64,000 nucleotides of DNA from assembly GCF_051521495.1 (NCBI RefSeq), contig NZ_CP150355.1, forward strand, positions 2,046,001-2,110,000. The letters are read 5' to 3'. The notes under the pieces are model-generated. The model worked only from the letters and a program-made list of their open reading frames with translations. It was not told where the DNA came from and made no database searches. Source of the DNA: Sorangium sp051521495. Lineage in GTDB: Bacteria > Myxococcota_A > Polyangia > Polyangiales > Polyangiaceae. Made by a program: the position numbers and the translations under genes. Below, in pieces: positions 42,208 to 53,100 of this stretch; position 1 is the stretch's first letter; each line of letters begins with the position of its first letter.

Positions 42208-43452
42208 ATGACGACAGCTGCCCCGCATCAGAAAACGCCGTTCACGCCGTACCAGCGGCGGCTGTTCTGGTTCCTGAGCGTGGCCTCGTTCTTCGAGGGC
42301 TACGACTTCCTGGCGCTCACGCAGATCCTGCCGAACTTCGGCGAGCAGATGGGCCTCTCGGCCCGCCACGAGGGGCTCCTCGTCGGGGTCATCAACTCGG
42401 GGACGATGATCGCGTATCTGCTCGTGCGCAAGGCCGACCAGTGGGGCCGGCGGCGGGTGCTCACGGTCACCATCGCTGGGTATACGATCTTCTCCGTGCT
42501 GACGGCGTTCGCGCCGAACGTCTATGTCTTTGCCGTCCTGCAGCTCCTCGCGCGCATCTTCCTGCTCGGCGAGTGGGCGGTCAGCATGGTGTACGCGGCG
42601 GAGGAGTACCCGAGCGATCGGCGCGGGATGGTGATCGGCGTCATCCAGGCGTTCTCGAGCCTGGGATCCATCGTGTGCGCCGGGGTCGTGCCGCTGCTCC
42701 TCGCGACGCCGTACGGGTGGCGCAGCGTGTACCTCGTCGGCGGCGTCCCGCTCGTGGTCATCGCGGTGGCGCGGCGCGGCCTGCGCGAGACGGCGCGGTT
42801 CGAGCAGGCGGCGGCCGAGCGGGAGGGGGAGGGCGCGGCGCCCTTCACGCGCATCCTGCGCACGCCGTACCGCGGGCGGATGCTGCAGCTCGCCTTGATC
42901 TGGGGGCTCACGTACGTTTGCACGCAGAACGCGGTGACGTTCTGGAAGACGTTCGCGCTCCGGGAGCGCGGGCTCACCGACGCCGAGGTGGGCGGCAGCA
43001 TCACGTTCGCCGCGCTGGTCTCGATGCCGCTCATCTTCGCCTCGGGCAAGCTGCTCGACGTGGTGGGCCGCCGCATGGGCGCGGCGATCATCTATGTGCT
43101 GGCGTCGGCCGGCGTGCTCGGCGCGTATTCGCTGGGGTCGCGGGGCGGGCTCACGGCCGCGCTTGTGTTCGCCATCTTCGGCGCGAGCGGGGTGCTCCCC
43201 GTGCTGAACGCCTACATGACCGAGCTCTTCCCCACGCACCTCCGGAGCGACGCGATCGCCTGGTCGAACAACCTGCTCGGCCGGATCGGCTACATGCTCT
43301 CTCCGATCGCCGTGGGCTTCGCCGCCGAGGAGATCGGCTGGGGACCAGCGGTGTCCGCCACGGCGCTCTTCCCGCTGGTCGCGCTCGCGCTCATCCTGTG
43401 GCTCCTCCCGGAGACGCGGGGCAAGGAGCTCGAGGAGACGGCGCGCGTATAG
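42208..43452 (+). CDS. MFS transporter, sugar-porter-like
   Basis: A 414-residue membrane protein with about 12 helices. GGAGG lies upstream of ATG 42208. The loop after TM2 reads RKADQWGRRRVLT, close to the D-x-x-GRR motif A, the N-terminal part has FFEGYDFLALTQILP (an aromatic-acid/metabolite transporter-like start) and the C-terminus ends in LPETRGKELEE, the sugar-porter signature. The gene is overlapped on its 5' side by the truncated PhyH frame and is followed by an intrinsic-type terminator. Substrate unknown. Confidence 0.85.
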   Translation: MTTAAPHQKTPFTPYQRRLFWFLSVASFFEGYDFLALTQILPNFGEQMGLSARHEGLLVGVINSGTMIAYLLVRKADQWGRRRVLTVTIAGYTIFSVLTAFAPNVYVFAVLQLLARIFLLGEWAVSMVYAAEEYPSDRRGMVIGVIQAFSSLGSIVCAGVVPLLLATPYGWRSVYLVGGVPLVVIAVARRGLRETARFEQAAAEREGEGAAPFTRILRTPYRGRMLQLALIWGLTYVCTQNAVTFWKTFALRERGLTDAEVGGSITFAALVSMPLIFASGKLLDVVGRRMGAAIIYVLASAGVLGAYSLGSRGGLTAALVFAIFGASGVLPVLNAYMTELFPTHLRSDAIAWSNNLLGRIGYMLSPIAVGFAAEEIGWGPAVSATALFPLVALALILWLLPETRGKELEETARV

Positions 43453-43523
43453 CCTGGTTTCGCGCGTCAGGGCGCGCGCCGTCCTGAAGCATCCCCTCGA
43501 ATTCTCCGGGAAAATTCACAGGA

Positions 43524-43590
43524 AGGCAGGGAGACGGGGAGGTAAATCCCATCAATCTCCCTGTCTCCTCGCCTCCGTTTTCAATTTTCC
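43524..43590 (+). terminator. Intrinsic-type terminator after the MFS gene
   Basis: The arms 43524-43541 (AGGCAGGGAGACGGGGAG) and 43557-43574 pair over 18 positions with two G-U pairs and one mismatch, leaving a 15-base loop. The stem is followed by CCGTTTTCAATTTT, the only clear T-rich tail seen after a hairpin in this window. Confidence 0.65.
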
Positions 43591-43663
43591 GGCGCGGCGC
43601 ACCCCGTGTGACGTCCGCGTGACATGGATCGTGCGGCGTGAATCGAAGAAGTGTGGGTCACGC

Positions 43664-43691
43664 TTGCATTGTGAGGGGGCTCTGTTGTATA
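43664..43691 (+). promoter_or_regulatory. Possible sigma-70-type promoter of the oxidoreductase gene
   Basis: TTGCAT (43664-43669) and TGTATA (43686-43691) are separated by 16 bases, about 40 bases before ATG 43733. The region is less GC-rich than average. The match is fair but unproven. Confidence 0.35.
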
Positions 43692-43732
43692 CCGCACCGG
43701 AGTACGCCCAAATTCAGGGTGGACGGCTGGGT

Positions 43733-44707
43733 ATGCGCAAGATCGGCGTTGGAATCATCGGCTTCGGCACGATCGGCGAGCAGATCGCTCGCCTCCTCGC
43801 GCAGCGGCCTGATTTCCAGGTCGTCGCAGCGTGGGACCCGTCCGCTGAAGGCGCTCAACGCATCGAGGCATTCGACCGGGCCTGCCGGCGGGGCGCCGCC
43901 GAAGAGGTGGTCGCTGCTCCCGGTGAACTTATCTACATCGCCTCGCCGCCTGCGACCCACCTCGAGTACCTGCGCCTCGCCGCAGGGGCGGGCAAGGCGA
44001 TCCTGTGCGAGAAGCCGCTCGCGGTCGACGTCGAAGAGGCCGCGGCGACCGTGGATCGGCTCGAGCGGGCCGGGGTGCGCGCCGCCGTCAACTTCGGCTT
44101 CGCCGTCTCGCCGCCGGTGCGGGCGCTCTGGGACGCGCTGCGCGCCGGGCGCATCGGCGAGGTGCGGCAGGCGCGCATCGAAGCCTCGTTTCGCGTGTGG
44201 CCCCGACCGTGGCAGCGCGCCGGCGGCTGGCTTGCCGGACGGCAGGAGGGCGGCTTTGTCCGCGAGGTGCTCTCGCATTTCGTGTTCCTGGCGCAGCGCC
44301 TGCTCGGGGCGCTGCGCGTCGAGCGCTCGCGCGTCGATTTCCCGGCGGATGGCGTCACGTCGGAGACGGCCATTGAGGCCCGGCTCATCGCGGGGAACAT
44401 TCCCCTCGATCTGAGCGCTTGCGTCGGTGGAGAGGAGGACGACTTCAACGCCTTCACCCTGATCGGCGAGCGCGGAGCGGGCCGCACCCACCACTGGTAC
44501 AACGCCGAGATCCAGGAAGGCGAGGGCTGGGTCGAACTCTGCCCCGCCACGCCGGAGCAGGCCCTCACGCGCAACCGGGCGGCGCTGCTCGATCATCTCG
44601 CGGCGATGATGCAGGGCGGCTCGCATGCCCTCCCTGGCCTGCGTGAAGCGCTCTCGGTCCAGAGCTGTATCGAGCGCCTCCTCGCTGCTGGGGTGACGAG
44701 CCCGTAG
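43733..44707 (+). CDS. Gfo/Idh/MocA-family NAD(P)-dependent oxidoreductase
   Basis: A 324-residue dehydrogenase. The N-terminal Rossmann fold has GVGIIGFGTIGEQIARLL and LIYIASPPATHLEYLRLAA, then the family marker CEKPLAVDVEEAA (Lys in EKP). The C-terminal alpha/beta domain carries VNFGFAVSPPVRALW and GGFVREVLSHFVFLAQRLLG, placing an Asp/Glu and His near the active site. It probably oxidises a sugar-like or carbonyl metabolite; the substrate is not known. It is 188 bases upstream of sbnA on the same strand and could belong to the biosynthetic cluster or simply flank it. Confidence 0.88.
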   Translation: MRKIGVGIIGFGTIGEQIARLLAQRPDFQVVAAWDPSAEGAQRIEAFDRACRRGAAEEVVAAPGELIYIASPPATHLEYLRLAAGAGKAILCEKPLAVDVEEAAATVDRLERAGVRAAVNFGFAVSPPVRALWDALRAGRIGEVRQARIEASFRVWPRPWQRAGGWLAGRQEGGFVREVLSHFVFLAQRLLGALRVERSRVDFPADGVTSETAIEARLIAGNIPLDLSACVGGEEDDFNAFTLIGERGAGRTHHWYNAEIQEGEGWVELCPATPEQALTRNRAALLDHLAAMMQGGSHALPGLREALSVQSCIERLLAAGVTSP

Positions 44708-44746
44708 CTCGAAGCCGCCCTTCGTCGTCAGTCGATATCCGTCGAC

Positions 44747-44786
44747 ATCAGTTCCTGTCAGTTCTTGTCAGTTCCCATCAGTTCCC
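44747..44786 (+). repeat. Four 10-bp direct repeats upstream of sbnA
   Basis: The units ATCAGTTCCT, GTCAGTTCTT, GTCAGTTCCC and ATCAGTTCCC follow each other without gaps, so the core TCAGTTC recurs every 10 bp on the same face of the helix. They end about 110 bases before the sbnA ATG. Iterons of this kind suit cooperative binding of an activator of the biosynthetic cluster. Confidence 0.6.
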
Positions 44787-44895
44787 GTACGTCACTATCA
44801 ATGACCGTTATGCGCCGTCGTTTCATGCAGCGGAACGGAGCTCGCTCAGGTCGCCCGTGGAATGGACTTCACGCTAGTTTACGAGAGTAGTCTCC

Positions 44896-45852
44896 ATGGC
44901 TGAACAACTCTTGAACAAGGTCACCTCGCTCCTGGGGACCCTTCGAGAAACGACCGTGCTCCCCCTCGAGTGCGATGGGATCAAGCTCTTCGCCAAGATG
45001 GAGGGGCACAACCCGGTAGGGAGCTTGAAGGATCGTCCCGCGCTCTGGATCCTGCATCAGGCGATCAAGCGGGGCGAGATCCACGACAAGACCGTCCTCA
45101 TCGAGTCCTCGTCGGGGAACTTCGCCGTCGCGCTCGCGTTCTACGCGCGCCTGCTCGGCCTCGAGTTCATCCCGGTGATCGATCCGAACACCACGGAGGC
45201 CTACGAGTCCCTCGTGCGGAGGCTCTGCCCGAACGTCGTCAAGGTGAGCGAACCCGACGACACGGGCGGGTTCTTGAAGGCGCGGCTCCGGAAGCTCCGG
45301 GAGCTGCGAGAGACCATCGACGATTCGTACTGGACCAACCAGTACGGGAACATGGACGCGGCGGAGGCGCACTACCGCTTCACGGGCGAGGAGATCTGCT
45401 CGGCTTTCTCCGAGCTCCACTACGTCTTCGTGGGCGTGAGCACGGGAGCGACGATCGCGGGCATTTCCCGGCGGGTCAAGGAGGCGTTCCCGAACGCGCG
45501 TATCATCGCCGTCGACGCGCAGGGCTCGGTCATCTTCGGAGGCGCGCCAGGGCCGCGCCACATCGCCGGTATCGGCGCCAGCGTCCGATCCAAGCTGGTC
45601 GACGAGGCGCAGATCGACGACGTCGTCATCGTCCCGGAGGTCGAGACCGTGCGCGCCTGCCGCGAGCTCCTCACGCGGCATGGGCTGCTCGTCGGGGGCT
45701 CGTCTGGGTCGTGCTACGCGGCGGTGAAGAAGTTCCTCCCGAGGATGCGCTCCACGAGCCGCCCATCGGTGCTGTTCGTCTGCGCTGACCGCGGCATCTC
45801 GTACGCGGACACCATCTTCAATGACGCCTGGGCGTCCAGGCTCGGCGCCTAG
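44896..45852 (+). CDS. sbnA: N-(2-amino-2-carboxyethyl)-L-glutamate synthase (SbnA type)
   Basis: A 318-residue PLP enzyme of the cysteine-synthase fold. In the known pathway SbnA condenses O-phospho-L-serine with L-glutamate, the first step to L-2,3-diaminopropionate. The PLP lysine is Lys45 in GSLKDRP, the phosphate/substrate loop is ESSSGNFAVAL, and VGVSTGATIAGI and GGSSGSCYAA bind PLP. SbnA-like proteins differ from cysteine synthase in having the GSLKDRPA context and lacking the usual CysK partner genes. Adjacent sbnB supports the assignment. It opens the NRPS cluster. Confidence 0.88.
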   Translation: MAEQLLNKVTSLLGTLRETTVLPLECDGIKLFAKMEGHNPVGSLKDRPALWILHQAIKRGEIHDKTVLIESSSGNFAVALAFYARLLGLEFIPVIDPNTTEAYESLVRRLCPNVVKVSEPDDTGGFLKARLRKLRELRETIDDSYWTNQYGNMDAAEAHYRFTGEEICSAFSELHYVFVGVSTGATIAGISRRVKEAFPNARIIAVDAQGSVIFGGAPGPRHIAGIGASVRSKLVDEAQIDDVVIVPEVETVRACRELLTRHGLLVGGSSGSCYAAVKKFLPRMRSTSRPSVLFVCADRGISYADTIFNDAWASRLGA

Positions 45853-46046
45853 AGGACGCAACCCGGAGGATCTGGCCAGGGGGATCCGAGGGCGCGCCTC
45901 GTGACGAGGGAGGCAGCGCGGAGCCCGGGCGGCCGAGCATCATCGTTCAACGCATGTAACCCATGTCTCTGGCCGGCGATCGCGCTGCCTCGTGAGGAGC
46001 GACGCCAGGCTCGAGGCCAGCGCGAGACAACGGAGATCGCATTCGC

Positions 46047-47054
46047 ATGGATTTCTCGATCGTTACGGGCAAGGTGATCCACGGGATCATCCATGCCGAC
46101 ATCCCCGCCTGCGTGGAGCGCGTCAAGAGCGCCTACCTGATGCACGAGGACGGGCAGACCGTGAACCCGGACAGCTATTTCCTGCGGTTCCCGGAGCAGC
46201 CGAAGAACCGCATCATCGCGCTGCCCGCGTTCCTCGGGGGAGACGTCGGCGTCTCGGGCATCAAGTGGATCGCGAGCTACCCCGACAACATTCGCCGGGG
46301 GATCCCGCGGGCATCGGCGGCGCTCCTCCTGAACAGCTACGAGACGGGCTACCCCTTCGCCTGCCTCGAGAGCTCGATCATCTCCGCCGCCCGCACGGCC
46401 GGCTCGGCCGCGCTGGCAGCGGAGTGGATGAACGGCGGCAGGCGCGCCGCGAGCAGGCTGGCCATCATCGGCAACGGCCTCATCGCGAGGTACATCTACA
46501 CGTTCCTGCTCGCGCTCGGCTGGGAGATCGGGGCGGTGCTGCTGCACGATCTGGACAGGGCCGAGTCGCAGCGGTTCGCGACCCAGGTGTGCAAGCCGGA
46601 GCGCCACGCTTCGATCGACTTCACGTCGAGCGTCGAGGCTGCGGTCACCAGCAGCGACCTCGTCGTCCTCGCCACGGTCGCGGGCGAGCCCTACATCCTG
46701 GATCCGGCGCTGTTCTCGCACAACCCGCTGGTGCTCAACATCTCTCTCCGCGATCTGGCGCCGGAGATCCTGCTCGGGTCCTACAACATCGTGGATGACG
46801 TCGAGCACGTGATGAAGGCGAACACGTCGCCGCACCTCGCGGAGAGGCTGAGCGGGGGCCGGAGCTTCGTGACCGGGACCCTCGCCCAGCTCATGCGCGG
46901 CGAGCGCCGGATCGGCCGCGACAAGCCGGCGATCTTCTCGCCCTTCGGGCTCGGGGTGCTCGACCTCGCGGTCGGCCGATGGGTCTATGACGTCGCGAGC
47001 GCGCGCGGTGAGCTCATCGCGATCGACGACTTTTTCTTCGAGATGGCGCGCTGA
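46047..47054 (+). CDS. sbnB: 2,3-diaminopropionate synthase component SbnB (ornithine cyclodeaminase family)
   Basis: A 335-residue NAD-dependent enzyme that in the known pathway oxidatively splits N-(2-amino-2-carboxyethyl)-L-glutamate to 2,3-diaminopropionate and 2-oxoglutarate. Features: SYFLRFPEQPKNRIIALPAFLG, the KWIASYPDN segment with the substrate Lys, RTAGSAALAAEWM and the Rossmann motif AIIGNGLIARYI. The C-terminal SLRDLAPEILLGSYNIVDD matches SbnB. It is 194 bases after sbnA, and 110 bases before the NRPS, so Dap is likely a building block of the product. Confidence 0.88.
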   Translation: MDFSIVTGKVIHGIIHADIPACVERVKSAYLMHEDGQTVNPDSYFLRFPEQPKNRIIALPAFLGGDVGVSGIKWIASYPDNIRRGIPRASAALLLNSYETGYPFACLESSIISAARTAGSAALAAEWMNGGRRAASRLAIIGNGLIARYIYTFLLALGWEIGAVLLHDLDRAESQRFATQVCKPERHASIDFTSSVEAAVTSSDLVVLATVAGEPYILDPALFSHNPLVLNISLRDLAPEILLGSYNIVDDVEHVMKANTSPHLAERLSGGRSFVTGTLAQLMRGERRIGRDKPAIFSPFGLGVLDLAVGRWVYDVASARGELIAIDDFFFEMAR

Positions 47055-47164
47055 GCCAGTGAACCGTGCGCCCCGCATGGCGCGCCCGTCCGGCGACGGC
47101 GGCGCATGGGCAAGCTCGATGTCGCCGCCGTGACCATGCCGTCTGTAACCGAGGTAGTGTGTAG

Positions 47165-50100
47165 ATGACGACGCTCGAACGAGAACCGCGGTACGCGACA
47201 CTGATCGATCTGCTCGAAGCGCGGAGCGCTGAGACGTGCGGGTATAGCTTCCGCGACGACAGCGGGAAGATCGTGGCGCGCATGAGCTACGCCGACCTCG
47301 CCCGGCGCGCCCGCCAGGTCGCCTCGGCGCTCCGCCAGGTCGCGGAGCCCGGGGAGCGGGCGATCCTGCTCTATGAGCCTGGGCTCGAGTACATCGTCGC
47401 CTTCTTCGGCTGCGTCTACGCGGGGCTCGTCGCCGTGCCGGCGTACCCGCCGGATCCGGCGCGGATCGAGCGGACGCTGCCGCGGCTGAGCGCCATCCTG
47501 AAGGACGCGCGGGCAGCGCTCGTGCTCTCCACGGGCGCGATCGCGTCGATGGCCGCGCACCTGTTCCAGCACGCGCCGGATCTCGGCGCGGCGCGCTGGA
47601 TCGCGACCGACGAGCTGCCGGCGGCGGGGGAGGGCGCCTTTCGGCCGCCGGGGATCGGGCCGTCGTCGCTCGCTTTCCTCCAGTACACCTCGGGATCGAC
47701 GGGCACCCCGAAGGGGGTGATGCTGAGTCACCGCAACCTCCTGCACAACCTGGAGAGCATCTCACGGTGCTTCGGCGCGCACCGGGGCAGCGCGGGCGTG
47801 ATATGGCTGCCGCCCTACCACGATATGGGCCTCATCGGCGGCATCCTCGAGCCGCTGTACACAGGGTTCAACGTGGCGCTGATGTCCCCGCTGACGTTCC
47901 TGCGGCACCCGCTCCGGTGGCTGCAGGCCGTCTCGGAGGAGCGAGCCACCATCAGCGGCGGCCCGAACTTCGCCTTCGAGCTGTGCGTTCGCAAGAGCTC
48001 GCCCGAGGAGCGGCGCTCGCTCGATCTGCGGTCGTGGGAGGTCGCGTTCTGCGGCGCGGAGCCGGTGCGGCCGGCGACCCTCGATCGGTTCGCGGCGGCC
48101 TTCGGGCCGTGCGGGTTCAGGAGGACGGCCTTCTATCCCTGCTACGGGCTGGCGGAGGGGACGCTCATCGTCTCCGGCGGCAAAGCGGGGAGCGGCGCCA
48201 TCGTGGGCGCCTCGAGCGCCGCGGCGCTCGAGCAGGGGCGCGCCGACGAGGCAGCCGCCGGCGAGGCGGGGGCGCGGCTGCTCGTCGGCTGCGGCCGCTC
48301 GCTGCCGGACCAGGAGCTCGTCGTGGTGCACCCCGAGGCGCTCACCGCCTGCCCCGCCGGGCACGTCGGCGAGATCTGGCTCCGTGGTCCCAGCGTGGCC
48401 CACGGCTACTGGGGTCGCGCCGAGGAGACCAAGGGGACCTTCCGCGCGCGGCTCGCGACAGGCGAGCCGGGCGAGTTCCTCCGCACCGGCGACCTGGGCT
48501 TCCTGAAAGACGGGGAGCTCTTCGTGACCGGGCGGCGCAAGGACCTGATCATCCTCCGCGGCCGGAACCACTATCCGCAGGACATCGAGCTGACCGTCGA
48601 GCAGAGCCACCCGGCGATCCGGTCGGGGTGCTCGGCGGCGTTCGCGGTGGAGATCGACGGCGAGGAGCGGCTCGCGCTCGCGCTGGAGATCGACCTCCGC
48701 AAGGAGCGCGACCTGCGCGCGCGCCTCGCGGCCTGCGAGGCGGCGGTCGGGGCGATCCGGGAGCGGCTGGCCATGGAGCACGATCTGCAGCCGCACGCGG
48801 TGGCGCTCCTGCCGCCGGGCGGCATCCCGAAGACCTCCAGCGGCAAGATCCAGCGACACGCGTGCCGCGCGGCCTTCCTCGGCGGCGAGCTCCAGGCCGA
48901 GCTGATCTGGCGCGCCGACGAGGCGAGGAGCGGCGCGCCCGTGGATGCGGCTGCGGCTGCGGCGCCCGCGATCGCGCCGGCGCCGCGCCCGGCGCCCCGG
49001 GGAGAGGCGGCGACCGTGGAGGAGCTGCGCTCGTGGCTCTGCAGTTACCTCGCTAGGTCGCTCGGCGGGCCCGCGGGCGGGCTCGATCCAGAGGCGCCGA
49101 TCACCCGCTACGGCCTGGATTCGCTCCGCGCGGTCGAGCTGTCCTCGAGCCTCGAGCAGGAGCTCGGCGTGCCGGTGCCGCTCGACGTGCTCCTGCGGGG
49201 GCCGAGCGCGGACGCGCTCGCGCGGCACGTGGCGGCGCAGCGCGCGGCGGCGTCGCGGCCGGCGGGAGCGCGGACGTCGGCGATGACGTCGGCGATGACG
49301 TCGGCGATGACGTCGGCGATGACGTCGGCGATGACGTCGGCGATGACGTCGGCGATGACGTCGCACCGAGCGCCGGGGCCGCTGCCGCTCGCGCCCGTGC
49401 AGCAGCGCCTGTGGTTCCTGGCCAAGCTCGACCCCGACAACGCCGTCTACAACATCCCTGTCGCCGTGGATCTCTCCGGCGAGCTCGACGTGGAGGCGCT
49501 GCGGCGCGCGCTCGACGCGATCGCGCGCCGCCACGAGCCGCTGCGCGCGAGCATCGAGGAGCGAGACGGGAAGCCGATCCAGGTCGTCGCGGCGGAGGGG
49601 GCGCTGCCGCTCGAGATCGTGGACCTGACGGGCCTGCCCCTGTCCGCCAGGCAGGTCGAGGCAGAGCGGCGGTCGCGCGAGGAGGCGCGGCGCCCGTTCC
49701 AGCTCGCGCGCGGCCCGCTCGCGCGCGCCACGCTCCTGCGCATCGAGCCGCGGCGGCACGTGCTCCTCGTCGTGGCGCACCACCTCGTGGCGGACGGCTG
49801 GTCCTTCGGGGTCCTCGCCCGGGAGCTGTCGGCGTTTTACGGGGCGTTTTCGCGCGGGGTTCCCCCTGAGCTCGCGGATCCGCAGCTCGGGTACTCCGAC
49901 TACGCCATCTGGATGCACGAGCGCCTCGACGGCGGCGTCGCGGCGGATCAGCTCGCGCGCTGGCGCGCGAGGCTGGCCGGCGCTCCAGAGCTGCTCGAGC
50001 TGCCGACGGACCGCCCTCGACCCGCGGCGCAGACCTACCGGGGCGCGAGGCTGCCGGTGCGCTTCCCCCGCGCCCTCCGCGAGGCCGTGGAGGGGCTCTG

Positions 50101-53100
50101 CCGCCAGGAGAGCGTCACCCCGTTCATGGCGCTGCTCGCCGGCTTCGCGCTCTTGCTGGGGCGCTGCTCGGGCCAGGAGGACGTGTGCGTCGGCTCCGCC
50201 GTCGCCGGCCGTCCGCCGGAGCTGAGCGGGCTGTTCGGCATGTTCACGAACACCGTCGTCCTGCGGGTCGATCTGTCCCGCGCCCGGACCTTCCGGGAGC
50301 TGCTCGCGCAGGTGCGCGACGTCGCGATCGAGGCCTATTCGGACCAGGACGTGCCCTTCGAGCGCGTGGTCGAGCACCTGCGGCCCGCGCGCAGCCAGAG
50401 CTTCTCGCCGCTGTTCCAGGCGATGTTGATCCTGCTCCCGGACCGGGAGGTCGACCTCCCGGCGCTGCCGGGGCTCGAGGCGCGCCCGGTGGAGATTGAT
50501 CCGGGCACCTCGATGGTGGACCTCACCCTCTCCCTGAGGAGCGGCGCGGAGGGGTTCGAGGGGTACTTCGAGTACAGCGCCGATCTCTTCGACGGCGCGT
50601 CGATCGCCCGGATGGCCTCGCGCCTCGGCGCGCTGCTGCTGTCGGCGGCGTCGAGCCCCGATCGCCGCCTGTCCGAGGCCACCGTGATGGACGAGGACGA
50701 GCTCGGGCTGGTCACGTCGGGCTGGAACGCGACGCGCGAGGCGTGGACCGACGCGTGCATTCACGAGCAGTTCAGCGATCAGGTCCGCCGGACGCCGGAC
50801 GCGACGGCGTGCGTCTTCGAGGGCGAAGAGATCACGTACCGCGAGCTCGACGCGCGGGCGCTCGCGCTCGCGGGCGAGCTGCGATCGCTCGGCGTCGGGC
50901 CGGAGGTGATCGTGGGCCTGTGCGCGGAGCGGTCGATCGACATGCTCGTGGGGCTGCTCGGCATCCTGAAGGCGGGCGGAGCTTACCTGCCGCTCGATCC
51001 CTCGTACCCCTCCGATCGCATCGGCTTCATGCTCGACGACGCCGGCGCGCCGGTGATCGTGACGGAGGACCACCTCACGACGCGGTTCGCTGGATCGAAG
51101 GCGCGCGCGGTGATGCTCGGCGGGGGCCGGAGCGCTCCGGAGGCGGGCGCGCCGCCCGCGGCCGGCGCGCGCCCGGGCAACGCCGCGTACGTCATCTACA
51201 CGTCGGGCTCGACGGGGAAGCCCAAGGGCGTCGTCGTGCCCCACCGGAGCGTGGCGAACTTCTTCAGCGCGATGGATCGAGCGCTCGGGCCTGTCGCTCC
51301 TGTCACTCCGGCAGCGCGCTGGCTCGCGGTCACGAGCATCTCCTTCGATATCTCCGTGCTGGAGCTCTTGTGGACGCTCACCCGGGGCCTGACGGTGATC
51401 CTCCAGGGCGAGCAGCGACACCGGGCGCCGCGGCGGCAGGCGAAGGGCCGCCCCGGCGCTCGTCGACCGCTCGGCTTCAGCCTCTTCTACTTCGCCGACG
51501 ACGCCGACCAGGGCGGCGGCGACCGGTACCGGCTCCTCTGGGAGGGCGCCAAGTTCGCAGACCGCCACGGCTTCATGGCCGTGTGGACGCCAGAGCGCCA
51601 CTTCCACGCGTTCGGCGGTCTGTACCCCAATCCGTCGGTCGTCGGCGCGGCGATCGCGGCCATGACGGAGCGGATCGCGATCCGCGCCGGCAGCGTCGTC
51701 CTCCCGCTGCACCACCCGGTCAGGATCGCGGAGGAGTGGGCCCTCCTCGACAACATCTCGCGCGGCCGCGTCGGCGTCTCCTTCGCGTCGGGCTGGCACG
51801 CGCGCGACTTCGTCCTCGCCCCGGAGCGGTACGCGGACCGGAAGCGGATCATGCTGGAAGGGATCGACGCCGTCCGCAGGCTCTGGCGCGGCGAGCGGCT
51901 GACGTTCCCGGACGGCGCGGGGAAACCGACGGAGATCCAGATCCGGCCGCAGCCGGTGCAGCGCGAGCTGCCCGTCTGGCTGACGGCGGCGGGCAACCCG
52001 GAGACCTTCGAGGCCGCTGGCCGGGGCGGGATGAACATCCTCACCCACCTGCTCGGCCAGAGCATCGAGGATCTCGCGGAGCGGATCGCGATCTACCGAG
52101 AGGCCCGCCGTCGCGCGGGGCACGAGGGCGAGGGGCACGTCACGCTCATGCTCCACACCTTCGTCGAGCGGGACGCCGATCTGGTGCGCGCCCGGATCAG
52201 CGCGCCGTTCCGCAGCTACCTGCGCAGCTCCGCCGATCTGATGCGGGGGCTCGGCCGCAGCCTGGGCATCGATCTGGACGGCTCTGTCCGCGAGGAGGAC
52301 CTGGACCTGCTCGTCTCCCACGCCTTCGACAGGTACGTCGAGACGAGCGGCCTGTTCGGGACGCCGAGCGACTGCCTGGAGCGGGTCGCCGAGCTCAAGG
52401 AGATCGGGGTCGACGAGATCGGCTGCCTGATCGACTTCGGCGTCGACACCGACGCCGTGCTCGCGAGCCTGCCGTACCTCGACGAGCTGAAGCGCCAGAG
52501 CGAGCGAGAGGACCGGCGGGGCCTGGAGGACACCTCGGCGCCGAGGCAGATCGAGCGCTATCACGTGGATTACCTCCAGTGCACGCCGTCGCTGCTGCGC
52601 GGCATGATGCTGGAGCCCTCGGCGGCAGATGCCTTGTCCGGCCTGCGCGCGCTGCTCCTCGGCGGTGAGCCGCTGCCCTTCGATCTCGTCGAGGAGATCC
52701 GCAAGACGTTCCCGGGCGCGCTGCTCAACATGTACGGGCCCACGGAGACGACGATCTGGTCCTCCACGCACCTCGTCGAGCGGGCGGCAGGGGCGGGGTG
52801 GGCGTCCATCGGGCGGCCCATCGGCAACACCGCGCTCTACATCTGCGATCGCCACCTCCAGCTGGTGCCTGTCGGCGTGCAGGGGGAGCTGTACATCGGC
52901 GGCGAGGGCGTCACGCGAGGTTACCTGTCGCGCCCGGCGCTGACCGCGGAGCGGTTCCTGCCGGATCCTTTCTCCGGCGACGCGGGGGCGCGCATGTACC
53001 GGACCGGGGATCGGGCGCGGTGGCTGCCGGACGGCACCGTCGAGTTCCTCGGCCGCACGGACCACCAGGTCAAGCTGCGGGGCTTCCGCATCGAGCTGGG

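Noticed and set aside
49274..49357. Repeat array considered as an origin or iteron site
   Set aside because: It is a coding 12-bp repeat inside the NRPS frame.
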